46,182 bases of DNA from Amycolatopsis pittospori (GTDB lineage: Bacteria; Actinomycetota; Actinomycetes; Mycobacteriales; Pseudonocardiaceae): positions 1 to 46,182 of the forward strand of contig NZ_JACBXD010000062.1 in NCBI RefSeq assembly GCF_013870525.1, in the 5' to 3' direction. The position numbers and the translations under genes are program-made. The notes below the pieces were generated by a model that did no database searches, was not told where the DNA came from, and saw only the letters and a list, made by a program, of their open reading frames with translations. Of the stretch, positions 28,001 through 40,000 are shown piece by piece. How positions within the stretch are numbered: the stretch's first letter is position 1; the number at the start of each line of letters is the position of its first letter.

Positions 28001-31000
28001 CCCTCGGGCGCGTCCTCACGCAGGGCCCACGCGTGGAGACCGGCGTCGAACAACGCCGGGTGCAGCCCGAAGCGCCCGGCCTCACCGGCCGCTTCGGGGG
28101 GCAACGCCACGTTCGCGAACACCTCGTCGTCCCGCACCCAGACGTCGTGCAGGCCCTGGAAGCTCGGTCCGTAGACGAAACCCGCCTCCGCCAGTCCTTC
28201 GTAGAGGCCGGTGACGTCCACCCGGCGCGCGCCGGCGGGCGGCCACTCCGTCAGTCCGGCGCCGGGTTCCTCGGCCCGCACCGACAGTGCTCCCGTGGCG
28301 TGCCTGGTCCACACCCCGTCGGCGGCCGCGCCGTCGAACCGCGAATGGATCGAGAGCACGCGCCTGCCTTCGTCGTCCGGTTCCCCGACCACGACCTGCA
28401 GCTGCACCCCGTCCGTTTCCGGCAGCACCAACGGTGCCTGCAAGGTCAGCTCTTCGAGGTGGCCGCAGCCCGCCCGGTCGCCAGCCGAGACGGCGAGGTC
28501 CACCAGTGCGGTACCCGGGACCAGCGCCCGGCCCAGGATGACGTGGTCGGCGATCCAGCCGTGTGTCCGCACGGACACGCGGCCGGTCAGCACCACCCCG
28601 TCACCGTCGGCCAGCTCGACGGCGGCCCCCAGTAACGGGTGGTCCTCGGCGGTGAGCCCGAGCAGCGCGGGTTCCGCCTTGCCACTGAAGGAGGTGGTCT
28701 CCAGCCAGTAGGGCACGCGCTGGAAGGCGTAGGTCGGCAGGTCGACGGTCCGGGCACCGGTACCGTCGAACACCGACTCCCAGTCCACTGTGGAGCCGTC
28801 CACGGACAACCCGGCCAACGCCGTGATCGCGCTCCGCGCTTCCGGCCGGTCGGCCCGCAGCACGGACCGGAACACCGCGTCCGAAGCGGGCAGGCAACCC
28901 TGTGCCATGGCGGTCAGGACGCCGTCCGGTCCCAGCTCGACGAACTTCGTCACGCCGTGCGCGGCGAGGGTCTCCACGCCGTTGAGGAAACGGACGGCCT
29001 CCCGGACATGACCGACCCAGTACGCGGGCGTGGCCTGTTCGCCGGTGACGGCACCGGACACATTGGACACGATCGGGATACGCGGCTCATGGAAGGTCAG
29101 TCCGCCGAGGACCTTCTCCCATTCGGCGAGCATCGGTTCCATCAGCGGCGAGTGGAAAGCGTGGCTGACCGGCAGCCGCTTGGTCTTGCGGCCCTGCGCG
29201 GAGAACTCGTCCGCGATCCGCAGCACCGCGGCAACCTCGCCCGAGACCACCACGGACCGCGGCCCGTTGACGGCGGCGATGTCCACCGCGCCGGCGGCGT
29301 TCTTCACCTGCACCAGCACCTCGTCCTCGGTGGCCTCCAGCGCGACCATGGCGCCGATGCCCACCGGCAGCGCCTGCATCAGGCTGCCGCGGGCCGCGAC
29401 CAGCGCGCAGGCGTCGGCGAGGGAGAACACCCCGGACACGTGCGCGGCGACGAGTTCACCGAGCGAGTGACCCAGCAGGAAGTCCGGCCGGATTCCCCAG
29501 GACTCCAGCAGCCGGAACAGCGCGGTCTCGACGGCGAACAAGGCCGCCTGCGTGTAAACGGTCTGATCCAGCAGCTGGGGCTCGCCGAACACCACCTCCC
29601 GCAACGGCTTGTCCAGGTACCGGTCGAAATGGGCACAAGCCTCGTCGAACGCCTCGGTGAACACGGGGAACTCGGTGTACAGCTCGCGTCCCATGCCGAG
29701 TCGTTGGGCGCCTTGACCGGTGAACAGATAGGCCAGCTTTCCGCCGACCGAGGTGCCTTCCACCACCGAAGGGTCGGTGCCGCGCTCGGCCAGGCCGTGC
29801 AGCGCACGCGAAGCGGCGGACCGGTCCTCGGCGACGACGACGGCCCGGTGTTCCCAGGACGTCCGCGAAGAGACGAGCGAGTAGGCCAGGTCGAGCAGCG
29901 AATCCGTGCCCTGTTCCATGGCCGCGGCCAGCCTGCCCGCCTGTGCCCGCACGGCCGCGGCCGTCCTGCCCGTCACCACCAGCGGGAGGGCGGAAGGAAT
30001 CCTCGTGCCCGACGGCGGGACGACCGCCTCGGCGGGTGCCTGTTCCAGGATGGTGTGGGCGTTCGTCCCGCTGAAACCGAACGAGGACACCGCGGCCCGG
30101 CGGGGATGCCCGTTTTCCGCCCAGTCCCGGGTTTCGGTGAGCAGCTCGACCGCGCCCGCGGACCAGTCCACCTGTGCCGACGGCGCGTCCACGTGCAGGG
30201 TCTTGGGCAGCACGCCGTGCCGCATGGCCATGACCATCTTGATGATGCCCGCCACCCCGGCGGCGGCCTGGGTGTGCCCGACGTTGGACTTGACCGACCC
30301 GAGCCACAACGGCTCCTCGCGATCCTGTCCGTAGGTCGCCAGCAACGCCTGCGCCTCGATGGGGTCCCCCAGCGAGGTCCCCGTGCCGTGCGCCTCCACA
30401 GCGTCCACTTCGGACGCTCGAAGCCCGGCGTCGGCCAGCGCCGCGCGGATCACCCTCTGCTGCGAAGGACCATTCGGCGCGGTCAAGCCGTTCGAGGCGC
30501 CATCCTGGTTCACCGCGCTGCCCCGCACCACGGCCAGGACGTGATGCCCCTTGCGCCGGGCGTCCGACAGCCGCTCGACCAGGAGCATCCCGACACCTTC
30601 GCCCCAGCCCGTTCCGTCGGCGCCGTCGGCGAACGCCTTGCACCGGCCGTCGGCCGCCAGGCCGCGCTGGGCGCTGAACTCGACGAACGCGCCCGGGGTG
30701 GACATGATCGTGACCCCGCCGGCGAGGGCCATCTCGCATTCGCCGCTGCGCAGGGACTGCACGGCCCAGTGCAGGGCCACCAGCGAAGACGAACAGGCGG
30801 TGTCGACCGTGACCGCCGGGCCTTCCAGCCCGAAGGTGTACGCGACCCGGCCGGACATCACGCTGGCCGAGTTGCCCGTGCCGAGGTGACCGTCGTGGCT
30901 GTCTTCGGCACCGGCCAGCACCACCAGGTAGTCCTGCCCGTTGGAACCGACGAACACACCGGTCCGGCTCCCCCGGACGGACGCCGGGTCGATCCCCGCG

Positions 31001-34000
31001 CGTTCGAAGGCCTCCCACGACGTCTCCAGCAGGAGCCGTTGCTGCGGGTCCATCGCCAGTGCTTCACGCGGCGAGATGTCGAAGAACGCCGGATCGAAAT
31101 GCGCGGCGGTGTCGAGGAAGGCACCGTCGCGGGTGTAGGTGGTGCCAGGGTTCTCCGGATCGGGGTTGTAGAGCGTCTCCAGATCCCAGCCCCGGTCCGC
31201 CGGGAAGTCGCCGACGGCGTCCACCCCGTCCGCGACCAGCTGCCACAGCTGCTCGGGGTTCTCCACCGCGCCGGGGAACCGGCACGCCATACCGACGATC
31301 GCGATCGGCTCGCCGTCCACCATGACAGACCGCTCGGTGGTCACCTCGGCCAAGCCGCCGACCAGCTCGTCGAGCAGGTGCCCGGCCAGGACGAGGGGGT
31401 TCGGATAGTCGAAGACCAGGGTGGTCGGCAGGTCCAGACCGACCGCCGGGACCATCCGGTTGCGCAGTTCCACCGCGGTCAGGGAGTCGAAACCCAGCTC
31501 ACGGAAGGCACGGTTCGGCTCGACGACGTCCGGGCCGGTGTACCCGAGCACTGCGGCGGCCTCGGTCCGCACCAGGTCCAGCAGGGTCGCCAGCTGCCCG
31601 GCGCGGTCCAGCCGGGCGAGCTCCTCCCGCAGTCCAGAGGTGGGGGTTTCGACCTGGATGCCCGCCGCCTCCGGCAGTTCGGTGAGCAGGGGGCTGGGGC
31701 GCCGGGAGGTGAACACCGGCGCGAACCGGGCCCAGTCCACATCAGCCACGGTCACCGCCGTGTCGTGCTTCGCACCTTCCAACGCCGCCAACGCCCGCTC
31801 AGGAGCCAACGCCGTCAAACCACGTTTGGCCAGCTGCGCACCTGCTTCTCCGACAGCCATCCCCGCTTCGGCCCACGGACCCCACGCCACCGACAGGCCC
31901 GCAAGACCATCGGCACGACGCTGTTCGACGAGCGCGTCCAGGAACGCGTTACCCGCCGCATAAGCAGACTGACCACCACTGCCCCACGTCGCCGCGATCG
32001 ACGAAAACACAATAAACGCGTCAAGGCCCTCGGTCAGCTCATGCAGATTGACCGCACCCGCGACCTTCCCCGCCACCACCGCACGGAACTCTTCCTCGCC
32101 GCAGTCCACCAGTGGTGTCGACTGGGCGACACCAGCCGCGTGCACCACCACCGACAAATCCGGCAGCCCGCCGACCAGCTCGGCCACCGCCGCACGATCA
32201 GCCACATCACAGGCCGCCACGGTGACCGTGGCACCCGACTCGCGCAACTCCGCCGCGAGATCCTCAGCCCCCGGTGAAGCGACCCCACGACGACTGACCA
32301 GCACCAGATGCTCGACACCCCGCTCGACCAGCCACCGCGCCACCTGACCACCCAGCGCACCGGTCCCACCGGTCACCAACGCCGTACCACTCAAGGCCCA
32401 CGGCTCCTGACCGGCAGCACCGGCCCGCACCAAACGACGCGCGAACACACCCGACGCCCGAACCGCCACCTGATCCTCGACACCGGCCAGCAGACCCAGC
32501 ACCCGGTCGTCACCCGAAGCCGGCAGATCGATCAACCCACCCCACACCTCGGGATGCTCCAACGCAGCGACCCGGCCCAAACCCCACACCTGCGCCGACT
32601 CCGGCGCCCACAACCGATCCGACCGGCCGACCGACACCGCACCCCGGGTCACCGCCCACACCTTCGAGCCCGTACCCACCGCGGCCTGCACCACCAGCAA
32701 CGTCGACGCAGCATCCAAACAAGACACAACACCGGCGAAACGACCAGGCACCAACAACTCTGAGAGATCCGGCTTGTCGGCGACGACCACCTCGCCGAGA
32801 CTCGCGAGAGCGTCACCTTCCGGCAAAGGCTCCGGTGACAGCACCAACCACTCGCCCTCCGGCCGGGCTTCAGGCACCCGCACCGGCACCCACTCCGCCC
32901 GATACCGCCAACCCTCGACCACAGAAGACTCACGACGCTTCCGGCGCCACGCGGACAACGAAGACACGAGGCTGTCCAAGGGCTGACCGGCTTCGATCGC
33001 CAGGGACTTCGACAGCGACTCCAGGTCTTCACGCTCCACCGCGTCCCAGAACGCCGCGTCGACGTCGTCCATCGGGGACGCGGTGGCGCTGCCCAGCTCC
33101 AGCCAGAAACGCTCGTGCTGGAAGGCGTAGGTGGGCAGGTCCACCGTGTTTCCGTTGACCAGCGCGGTCCAGTCCACCTCGGTGCCCCGGGTGTGCAGCG
33201 CGCCCAGCGCGGTCATGGCGGTGCGGACCTCAGGCCGGTCACCACGGAGCAGCGGCACGAACAGGGCCTCGGCGTCAGGAAGACAACCCTGCGCCAGCCC
33301 GCTCAGCACACCGTCCGGGCCCAACTCGACGAACGATGTCACACCCTGCGCAGCGAGAATTCCCACACCATCGGCGAAACGCACCGACCGACGCACATGA
33401 TCCAGCCAATACCCCGGCGACGCCCAATCAGCACCGAGACCACCGGACACAGTGGACACCAGCGGAATCTCCGGCGCGTTGAACGTGATCCCGTCGAGCA
33501 CTTCGGCGAACTCGGCGAGTATCGGCTCCATCAACGGCGAATGGAACGCATGACTCACCTCAAGACGCTTCGTCTTACGACCCTTAGCCGCGAACTCCTC
33601 AGCAATCCGGGAAACCACAGACTCGACCCCGGAGATCACCACCGAATTCGGGCCATTCACCGCCGCGATCCCGAACTCGGGCGACAACACGAACTCGTCC
33701 TCGGTCGCCTCGATCGCGACCATCACCCCACCAGCAGGCAACGCCTGCATCAGGCGACCACGAGCCGACACCAGTTTGCCCGCGTCCTCCAACGAAAACA
33801 CACCAGCAACATGCGCGGCCGCGATCTCACCGATGGAGTGACCCATCACAAAATCGGGACGCACACCCCACGACTCGACAAGCCGATACAGCGCGACTTC
33901 CAAAGCAAACAGAGCCGGTTGCGCGAACTCCGTCCGACCAAGATCACCCAACGACGGCAAAAACTCACACGCAGCATCAAAAGCCTCAGCGAAAACAGGG

Positions 34001-37000
34001 AACTCCGCATACAGCTCCGCCCCCATACCCACCCGCTGAGAACCCTGACCAGCGAACAAAAACGCCGAACGGCCACGGGAAACCGCCCCGGTGACGACGT
34101 CGGCCGAGGAGGTGCCTGCCGCCAGCGCGGTGAGCGAGGTCAGCAGTTCGTCCCGGTTCGCGCCGAGGGCCACGGCGCGGTGTTCCAACGCCGACCGCGT
34201 CGTGACCAGCGAGAAGGCCACGTCCGCAAGCTCCCCATCCTCAGTGGACAGAAGACGACCGGCCTGTGCCCGCAGGGCCGCCGGGGTCTTGCCGGACAGC
34301 ACGAACGGCACCACCGAGGGCAGCCGCGGGTCGGCGGCCGGCTCGACGGCCGGGGCCTGTTCGAGGATCGTGTGCGCGTTCGTCCCGCTGATCCCGAAGG
34401 ACGAGACGCCTGCCCGCCGGGGACGGCCGGTGTCCGGCCACGCACGGGCACCGGTGAGCAGTTCCACCGCACCGGCGGACCAGTCCACCTGAGTGGAGGG
34501 TTCGTCCACGTGCAGCGTCTTGGGCAAGACGCCGTGCTGCAGGGCCATGACCATCTTGATCACCCCGGCCATCCCCGCCGCGGCCTGGGTGTGCCCGAGG
34601 TTGGACTTGACCGACCCGAGCCACAACGACTCTTCCCGGTCCTGTCCGTAAGTCGCCAGCAACGCCTGCGCCTCGATCGGGTCGCCCAGTGCGGTCCCGG
34701 TGCCGTGCGCCTCGACAGCGTCCACTTCGGACGGTTCCAGTCCGGCGCTCGCGAGGGCCGCGCGGATCACCCTCTGCTGCGATGGACCGTTCGGCGCGGT
34801 CAACCCGTTCGAGGCGCCGTCGGAGTTGATCGCACTGCCGCGGATCACGGCCAGCACCCGGTGGCCGTGGCGCTGAGCGTCCGACAGCCGCTCGACGAGC
34901 AGCATGCCCGCGCCTTCGCCCCAGCCGGTGCCGTCGGCGGCATCGGCGAACGGCTTGCAGCGGCCGTCCGCCGCCAGCCCGCCCTGTGCGCCGAACTCCT
35001 CGAACGCGTTCGGGGTGGACATGATGGTGACCCCGCCCGCCAGGGCGAGTTCGCATTCGCCCTTACGGAGCGCCTGTGCGGCCAGATGCAGTGCCACCAG
35101 CGAAGAGGAACAAGCGGTGTCGACGGTGATCGCCGGGCCTCCCAGCCCGAAGCTGTAGGCGATCCTTCCGGACGCGACGCTGGGCGTGGTGCCGGTCAGC
35201 ACGTGGCCCTGCACCCCGTCGGGCGCCTCGGCGCCCACCGCGTAACCCTGTGCCGCGGCGCCCACGAACACACCGGCCTGGCTTCCCCGGACCTGCGCCG
35301 GGGTGATCCCGGCGCGTTCGAACGCCTCCCAAGCGGTCTCCAGCAGCACTCGCTGCTGCGGATCCATCGCGAGCGCTTCCCGCGGCGAGATGCCGAACAA
35401 GCCGGGGTCGAACTGGGCGGCGTGGTAGAGGAAACCACCTTGGGGCGTGTAGGACTCGTCCGCGGTGGTGGTCCAGCCACGGTCCGTGGGAAACCCGCCG
35501 ACCGCGTCGGTCTCGGCGGTCAGCAGCTCCCAGAGGTCTTCCGGCGAAGCCACCCCGCCGGGGAACCGGCAGCCGATGCCGATGATGGCGATCGGCTCGT
35601 CGTCCGCCCGCGCCCTGGTGGCCACCGACCGTTCGGCCGGGGTCGAACCGGCCAGCTCACCGAGCAGGAACCGCGCCAGCACGGCGGGCGCGGGGTGATC
35701 GAAGACCGTCGTCGCCGGCAACCGCACTCCGGTGACGGCGTTGAGCCGATTGCGGAGGTCGACGCCGGTGAGCGAATCGAAGCCCAGCTCGCGGAACGCG
35801 CGATCGGGTTCGATCGCCTCGGCCGAACGGTAACCGAGAACCGCGGCGGCTTCGGCGCGGACGAGGTCGAGCAGTACGCGTTCAGCCTCGGCCTCGGACA
35901 GCGCGGCGAGCCGTTGCCGCAGGGTCGCGTCGCCGAGTCCGGTGCCGGCCACCGCCTTGCCGCGTCCCGGCCGGATGCCGGCCAGGCCGTGCAGCAACCG
36001 CGGGACTTCGCCCTTCGCGCCGCGCAGGCCGTCGGTCTGGAGCCGGATCGGGACCAGCAGCGGTTCGTCCGCGGCCAGTGCCGCGTCGAACAACTCAAGC
36101 CCTTCGGCTTCGCCCAGTCCCTCGACCCCGTCACGGCTGAGCCGCGCGACGTCGGCTTCGCCGAGATGCCCGGTGATGCCACCGAGCCGTGACCAGAGGC
36201 CCCATGCCAGTGAGGTGGCCGGGAGCCCGGCGGCGCGCCGCCGATGGGCCAGTGCGTCCAGGAAGACGTTGGCGGCGGCGTAACCCGCTTGCCCAGCGGC
36301 GCCGAAGACCCCTGCGGCTCCCGAAAACATCACGAACAGGGCCAGGTCGAGGTCGCGGGTGAGTTCGTCGAGGTGCACCGCCGAGTCCACTTTGGACCGG
36401 AAGGTGGCGCTGACGCGTTCCGGGGTCAGCGTGTCGACGAGACCGTCGTCCAGCGCGCCCGCGGTGTGCACGACACCGGTCAGCGGCCGGTCCAGCCCGC
36501 GCAGGACCGCGGCGAGCTGCTCGCGGTCGGCGACGTCGCAAGCGGTCACCCTGACCTCGGCGCCCAGTCCGGTCAGTTCGCCGGCCAGCTCGCTCGCTCC
36601 GTCGGCGTCGGGCCCGCGACGGCTGAGCAGGAGCAGGTGACGCACCCCGTGTTCGGTGACGAGGTGCCGCGCCACCAGTCCACCCAGGTTGCCGGTACCG
36701 CCGGTGATCAGCACGGTCCCGTCCCCGCCGAGTCCCTCCGGCGTCTCACCCTGGACGACACGTGCCAGACGCGGCACGAGCACGACGCCGTCCCGCACGG
36801 CCAGCTCGGATTCACCGGTGGCCAGCGCCGCGGCGAGCAGGCCGAGATCGGCGGAACCGGTGACGTCGGCCAGCGCGAAGCGGCCGGGGTTCTCCGAACG
36901 CGCGGAGCGCACCAAGCCCCAGACCGCCGCCGAAGCGGAGTCCGGTACGTCCTCACCGGGGTCCGCGGCGATCGCGCCGTTGGTCACGAAGACCAGCCGT

Positions 37001-40000
37001 GAGCCTGCGAACCGCTCCTGCGTCAGCCAGTCCTGCACCACTTCCAATGCCTTGTGGACTGTCCGATGTGGATCACCTTCGACGTCCTCCCAGTGCAGCA
37101 GGACGGTGTCCGGCACGGGCTCGCCGTCGGCCAGTTCCGGGTACACCGGCAGCACGGCCGACTCGGCATCGGGCAGCGGGAGGGTTTCCCAGCCGACCCG
37201 GAACAGGTTCTTCGACCGCCCGGCTCCCGCCGCCGAGGCGGGCCGCAGCGCCAGGGACTCCACCGCGGCGACGGGATTTCCCGCGCCGTCGGCGGCCAGG
37301 AGTGACACGCTGTCACCCGCGTGCCGGGTCAGCCGGATCCGCAACGCCTGTGCGCCGGTCGCGTGGAGGGACACGCCGGTCCAGGAGAACGGCAGGTACG
37401 CCCCGCCACCGCCGAACGACACCGCGCCCAATGCGTGGAGGCCGGCGTCGAGCAGCGCGGGGTGCAACCCGAAGTCGCCCGCGCCGGCGTGCTCCTCACG
37501 CGGCAGCTCGACCTCGGCGAACACCTCGTCCCCGCGTTCCCACACCGCGCGCAGGCCACGGAAGACCGGACCGTACTCGAGGCCGACACCGGCGAGTCCG
37601 GCGTACAGGCCGTCGATGTCGACCGGCTCGGCCTTCGCGGGTGGCCAGGTGTGCAGGCCCTCGGCCGTGCCCGGGTCCGGTGAGAGGGCGCCCGAGGCGT
37701 GTCGCGTCCACGGCATCCCCTCCTCTTCCCGGGAGTAGAAGACCAGGCCACGCGCACCCGTGTCGTCGGCCGCGCCGACCACGAGTTGCACCTGGACGCC
37801 GCCGGTCGCGGGCAGCACCAACGGCACCTCGACCGTCAGCTCCTCGACCCTGGCGCAGCCCACCCGGTCACCCGCCTGCACCGCCAGTTCCACGAAAGCG
37901 GTGCCCGGCAGGAACACCCGCCCCAGCACCACGTGCTCGCCCAGCCACGGGTGGGTGCTCAGCGAAAGCCGTCCGGTGAGCAGGACTTCGTCGCCTCCGG
38001 CCACTTCGACCACGGCGCGGAGCAACGGGTGCTGTCCCATGGCGCCGAGCCCGGCGCCGGCGACGTCGCCGTGCAGCGCGGGCGAACTCGTCGGCCAGTA
38101 GCGCTCGTTCTGGAACGGGTACGTGGGCAGGTCTTCGGGAACAGTCCCGGCCTCGCCGAGGAGAGTTCGCCAGTCGACGTCCGCACCATGGCAGAACGCC
38201 TCACCCGCGGAGAGCAGGAACCGGTCCAACCCACCCTCGTCACGACGCAACGTGCCCACCACCGGGACATCCACGGTGTCCTCTATCGCCATCGTCAACA
38301 CCGGATGAGCGCTGACTTCGACGAACATCTGCTGACCCTCGGCAGCCAGGTGCTCCACCGCGTCGGCGAACCGCACCGTCTGACGCAGATTCCGATACCA
38401 ATAACCACCCGTCAACTCGACCGTGTCCAGCCATCGGGAGTCCACAGTGGAATAGAACGGTATGTCGCCCGTGTGCGGGGTCACCGGGGCCAGCAACTCC
38501 GCGAGTTCCGTCTCGATCCGCTCCACATGAGCCGAATGCGACGCGTAGTCCACCGCGACCAACCGGGCTCGAATGCCTTCAGCCTCGTAGCGAGCCTTCG
38601 CCTCGGCCAACGCTTCAGGGTCACCGGACAACACGACCGCGTTCGGACCATTCACCGCCGCGATCGACACACCCTCACCGACCTCCGTCACCGGAGCGGC
38701 CACCGACAACATGCCACCCAGACCAGCCAGCTCGGCGGCGATCGCCTGACTCCGCAACGCCACCACGCGCGCGCCGTCTTCCAGGCTCAAACCACCCGCG
38801 ACCACCGCAGCGGCGATCTCACCCTGCGAATGACCCACCACCGCCGACGGGACCACACCGAGCGAGCGCCACACTGCGGCCAGCGACACCATCACCGACC
38901 ACAACACCGGCTGAACAACATCAACCCTGGTCAAAGCAGCCTCGTCGCCCAACACCTCAAACAGAGACCAATCCACAAAGGACTTCAACGCCTCGGAACA
39001 CTCCGCCATCCGCGAAGCAAAGACCGGGCTCTCACCAAGAAGAGCCGAGGCCATCCCCAGCCACTGCGAACCCTGACCAGGGAACACAAAAACCACACGC
39101 TCAACACCCGAGCCAGAACCACGCACCACACCAGCAGGCAACCCGCCCGACGCCAACGCGGCGGCCAAACCAGCCTGATCCTCACCGACCAGCACCGCGC
39201 GATGCTCGAACACCGAACGACCGGTCAGCCCCGCCGCGACACCAGCGGAGTCACGGTCGGCGGCGAAGTCGGCGAGCCGGGCGGCGGTCTCGGTCAGCGC
39301 GCCCGCCGACTTCGCCGACAACACCCACGGCGTCACCGGCGCAGGCACCGTGACGACGGGTTCGACCGCCGGAGCCTCTTCGACCACCACGTGCGCGTTG
39401 GTCCCGCTCATGCCGAAAGCGGACACCCCGGCCCGGCGGGGGGTGGTGCCCGCCTGCCAGTCCTGGACCTCGGTCAGCAGCTCCACCGCACCCGCCGTCC
39501 AGTCCACATGGGACGAAGGCTGGTCGGCGTGCAGCGTCTTCGGCAGTTTTCCGTGCCGCAGGGCCATGACCATCTTGATCACGCCCGCCACACCCGCCGC
39601 GGCCTGCGTGTGACCCAGGTTCGACTTCACCGAACCCAACCACAACGGCCGGTCCCGGTCCTGGCCATAAGTCGCCAGCAACGCCTGCGCCTCGATCGGA
39701 TCACCCAGCGCGGTACCCGTACCGTGTGCCTCGACAGCGTCCACATCGGACGGTGAGAGTCCCGCACTGGCCAGCGCCGAACGGATCACCCGCTGCTGCG
39801 ACGGACCATTCGGCGCCGTCAAACCATTCGACGCACCATCCTGGTTCACCGCACTGCCACGCACCACAGCCAAGACCCGATGACCGAGCCGCTGCGCGTC
39901 CGACAACCGCTCCACCAACAGCACGCCGACGCCTTCGCCCCAGCCCGTGCCGTCGGCACCCTCGGCGAAGGCCTTGCACCGGCCGTCGGCGGCCAGCCCG

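Larger units (their letters stand above)
25270..31311 (-). other. PKS B module 3: KS-AT(malonyl)-DH-ER-KR(B)-ACP
   Basis: KS Cys is residue 3308; the usual FFGISPREA reads FFDISPREA here. The AT has GHSLG (Ser 3751) and HAFH (3852-3855), malonyl type. The DH has His 4058 in HVILGRALVP and Asp 4224 in HPALFD. The ER runs about 4470-4790 with its NADPH-binding HAAAGGVGMAAVQ at 4617. The KR has LDD (4885-4887) and Tyr 4942, B-type. ACP Ser is 5111. Output: a fully reduced two-carbon unit. The in-frame TTA codon lies just before the DH, at residue 4028. Confidence 0.93.

Noticed and set aside
28639..32277. 1212-codon open frame on the plus strand
   Set aside because: Antisense shadow of PKS B modules 2-3; similar low-complexity composition and no family motif. 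The same applies to the frames at 33115-36192, 20396-23194 and 244-2655.
10298..34078. Exact repeats as mobile elements or CRISPR-like units
   Set aside because: They are in-frame KR, ACP and AT coding segments with no inverted ends, target duplications or regular short spacing.
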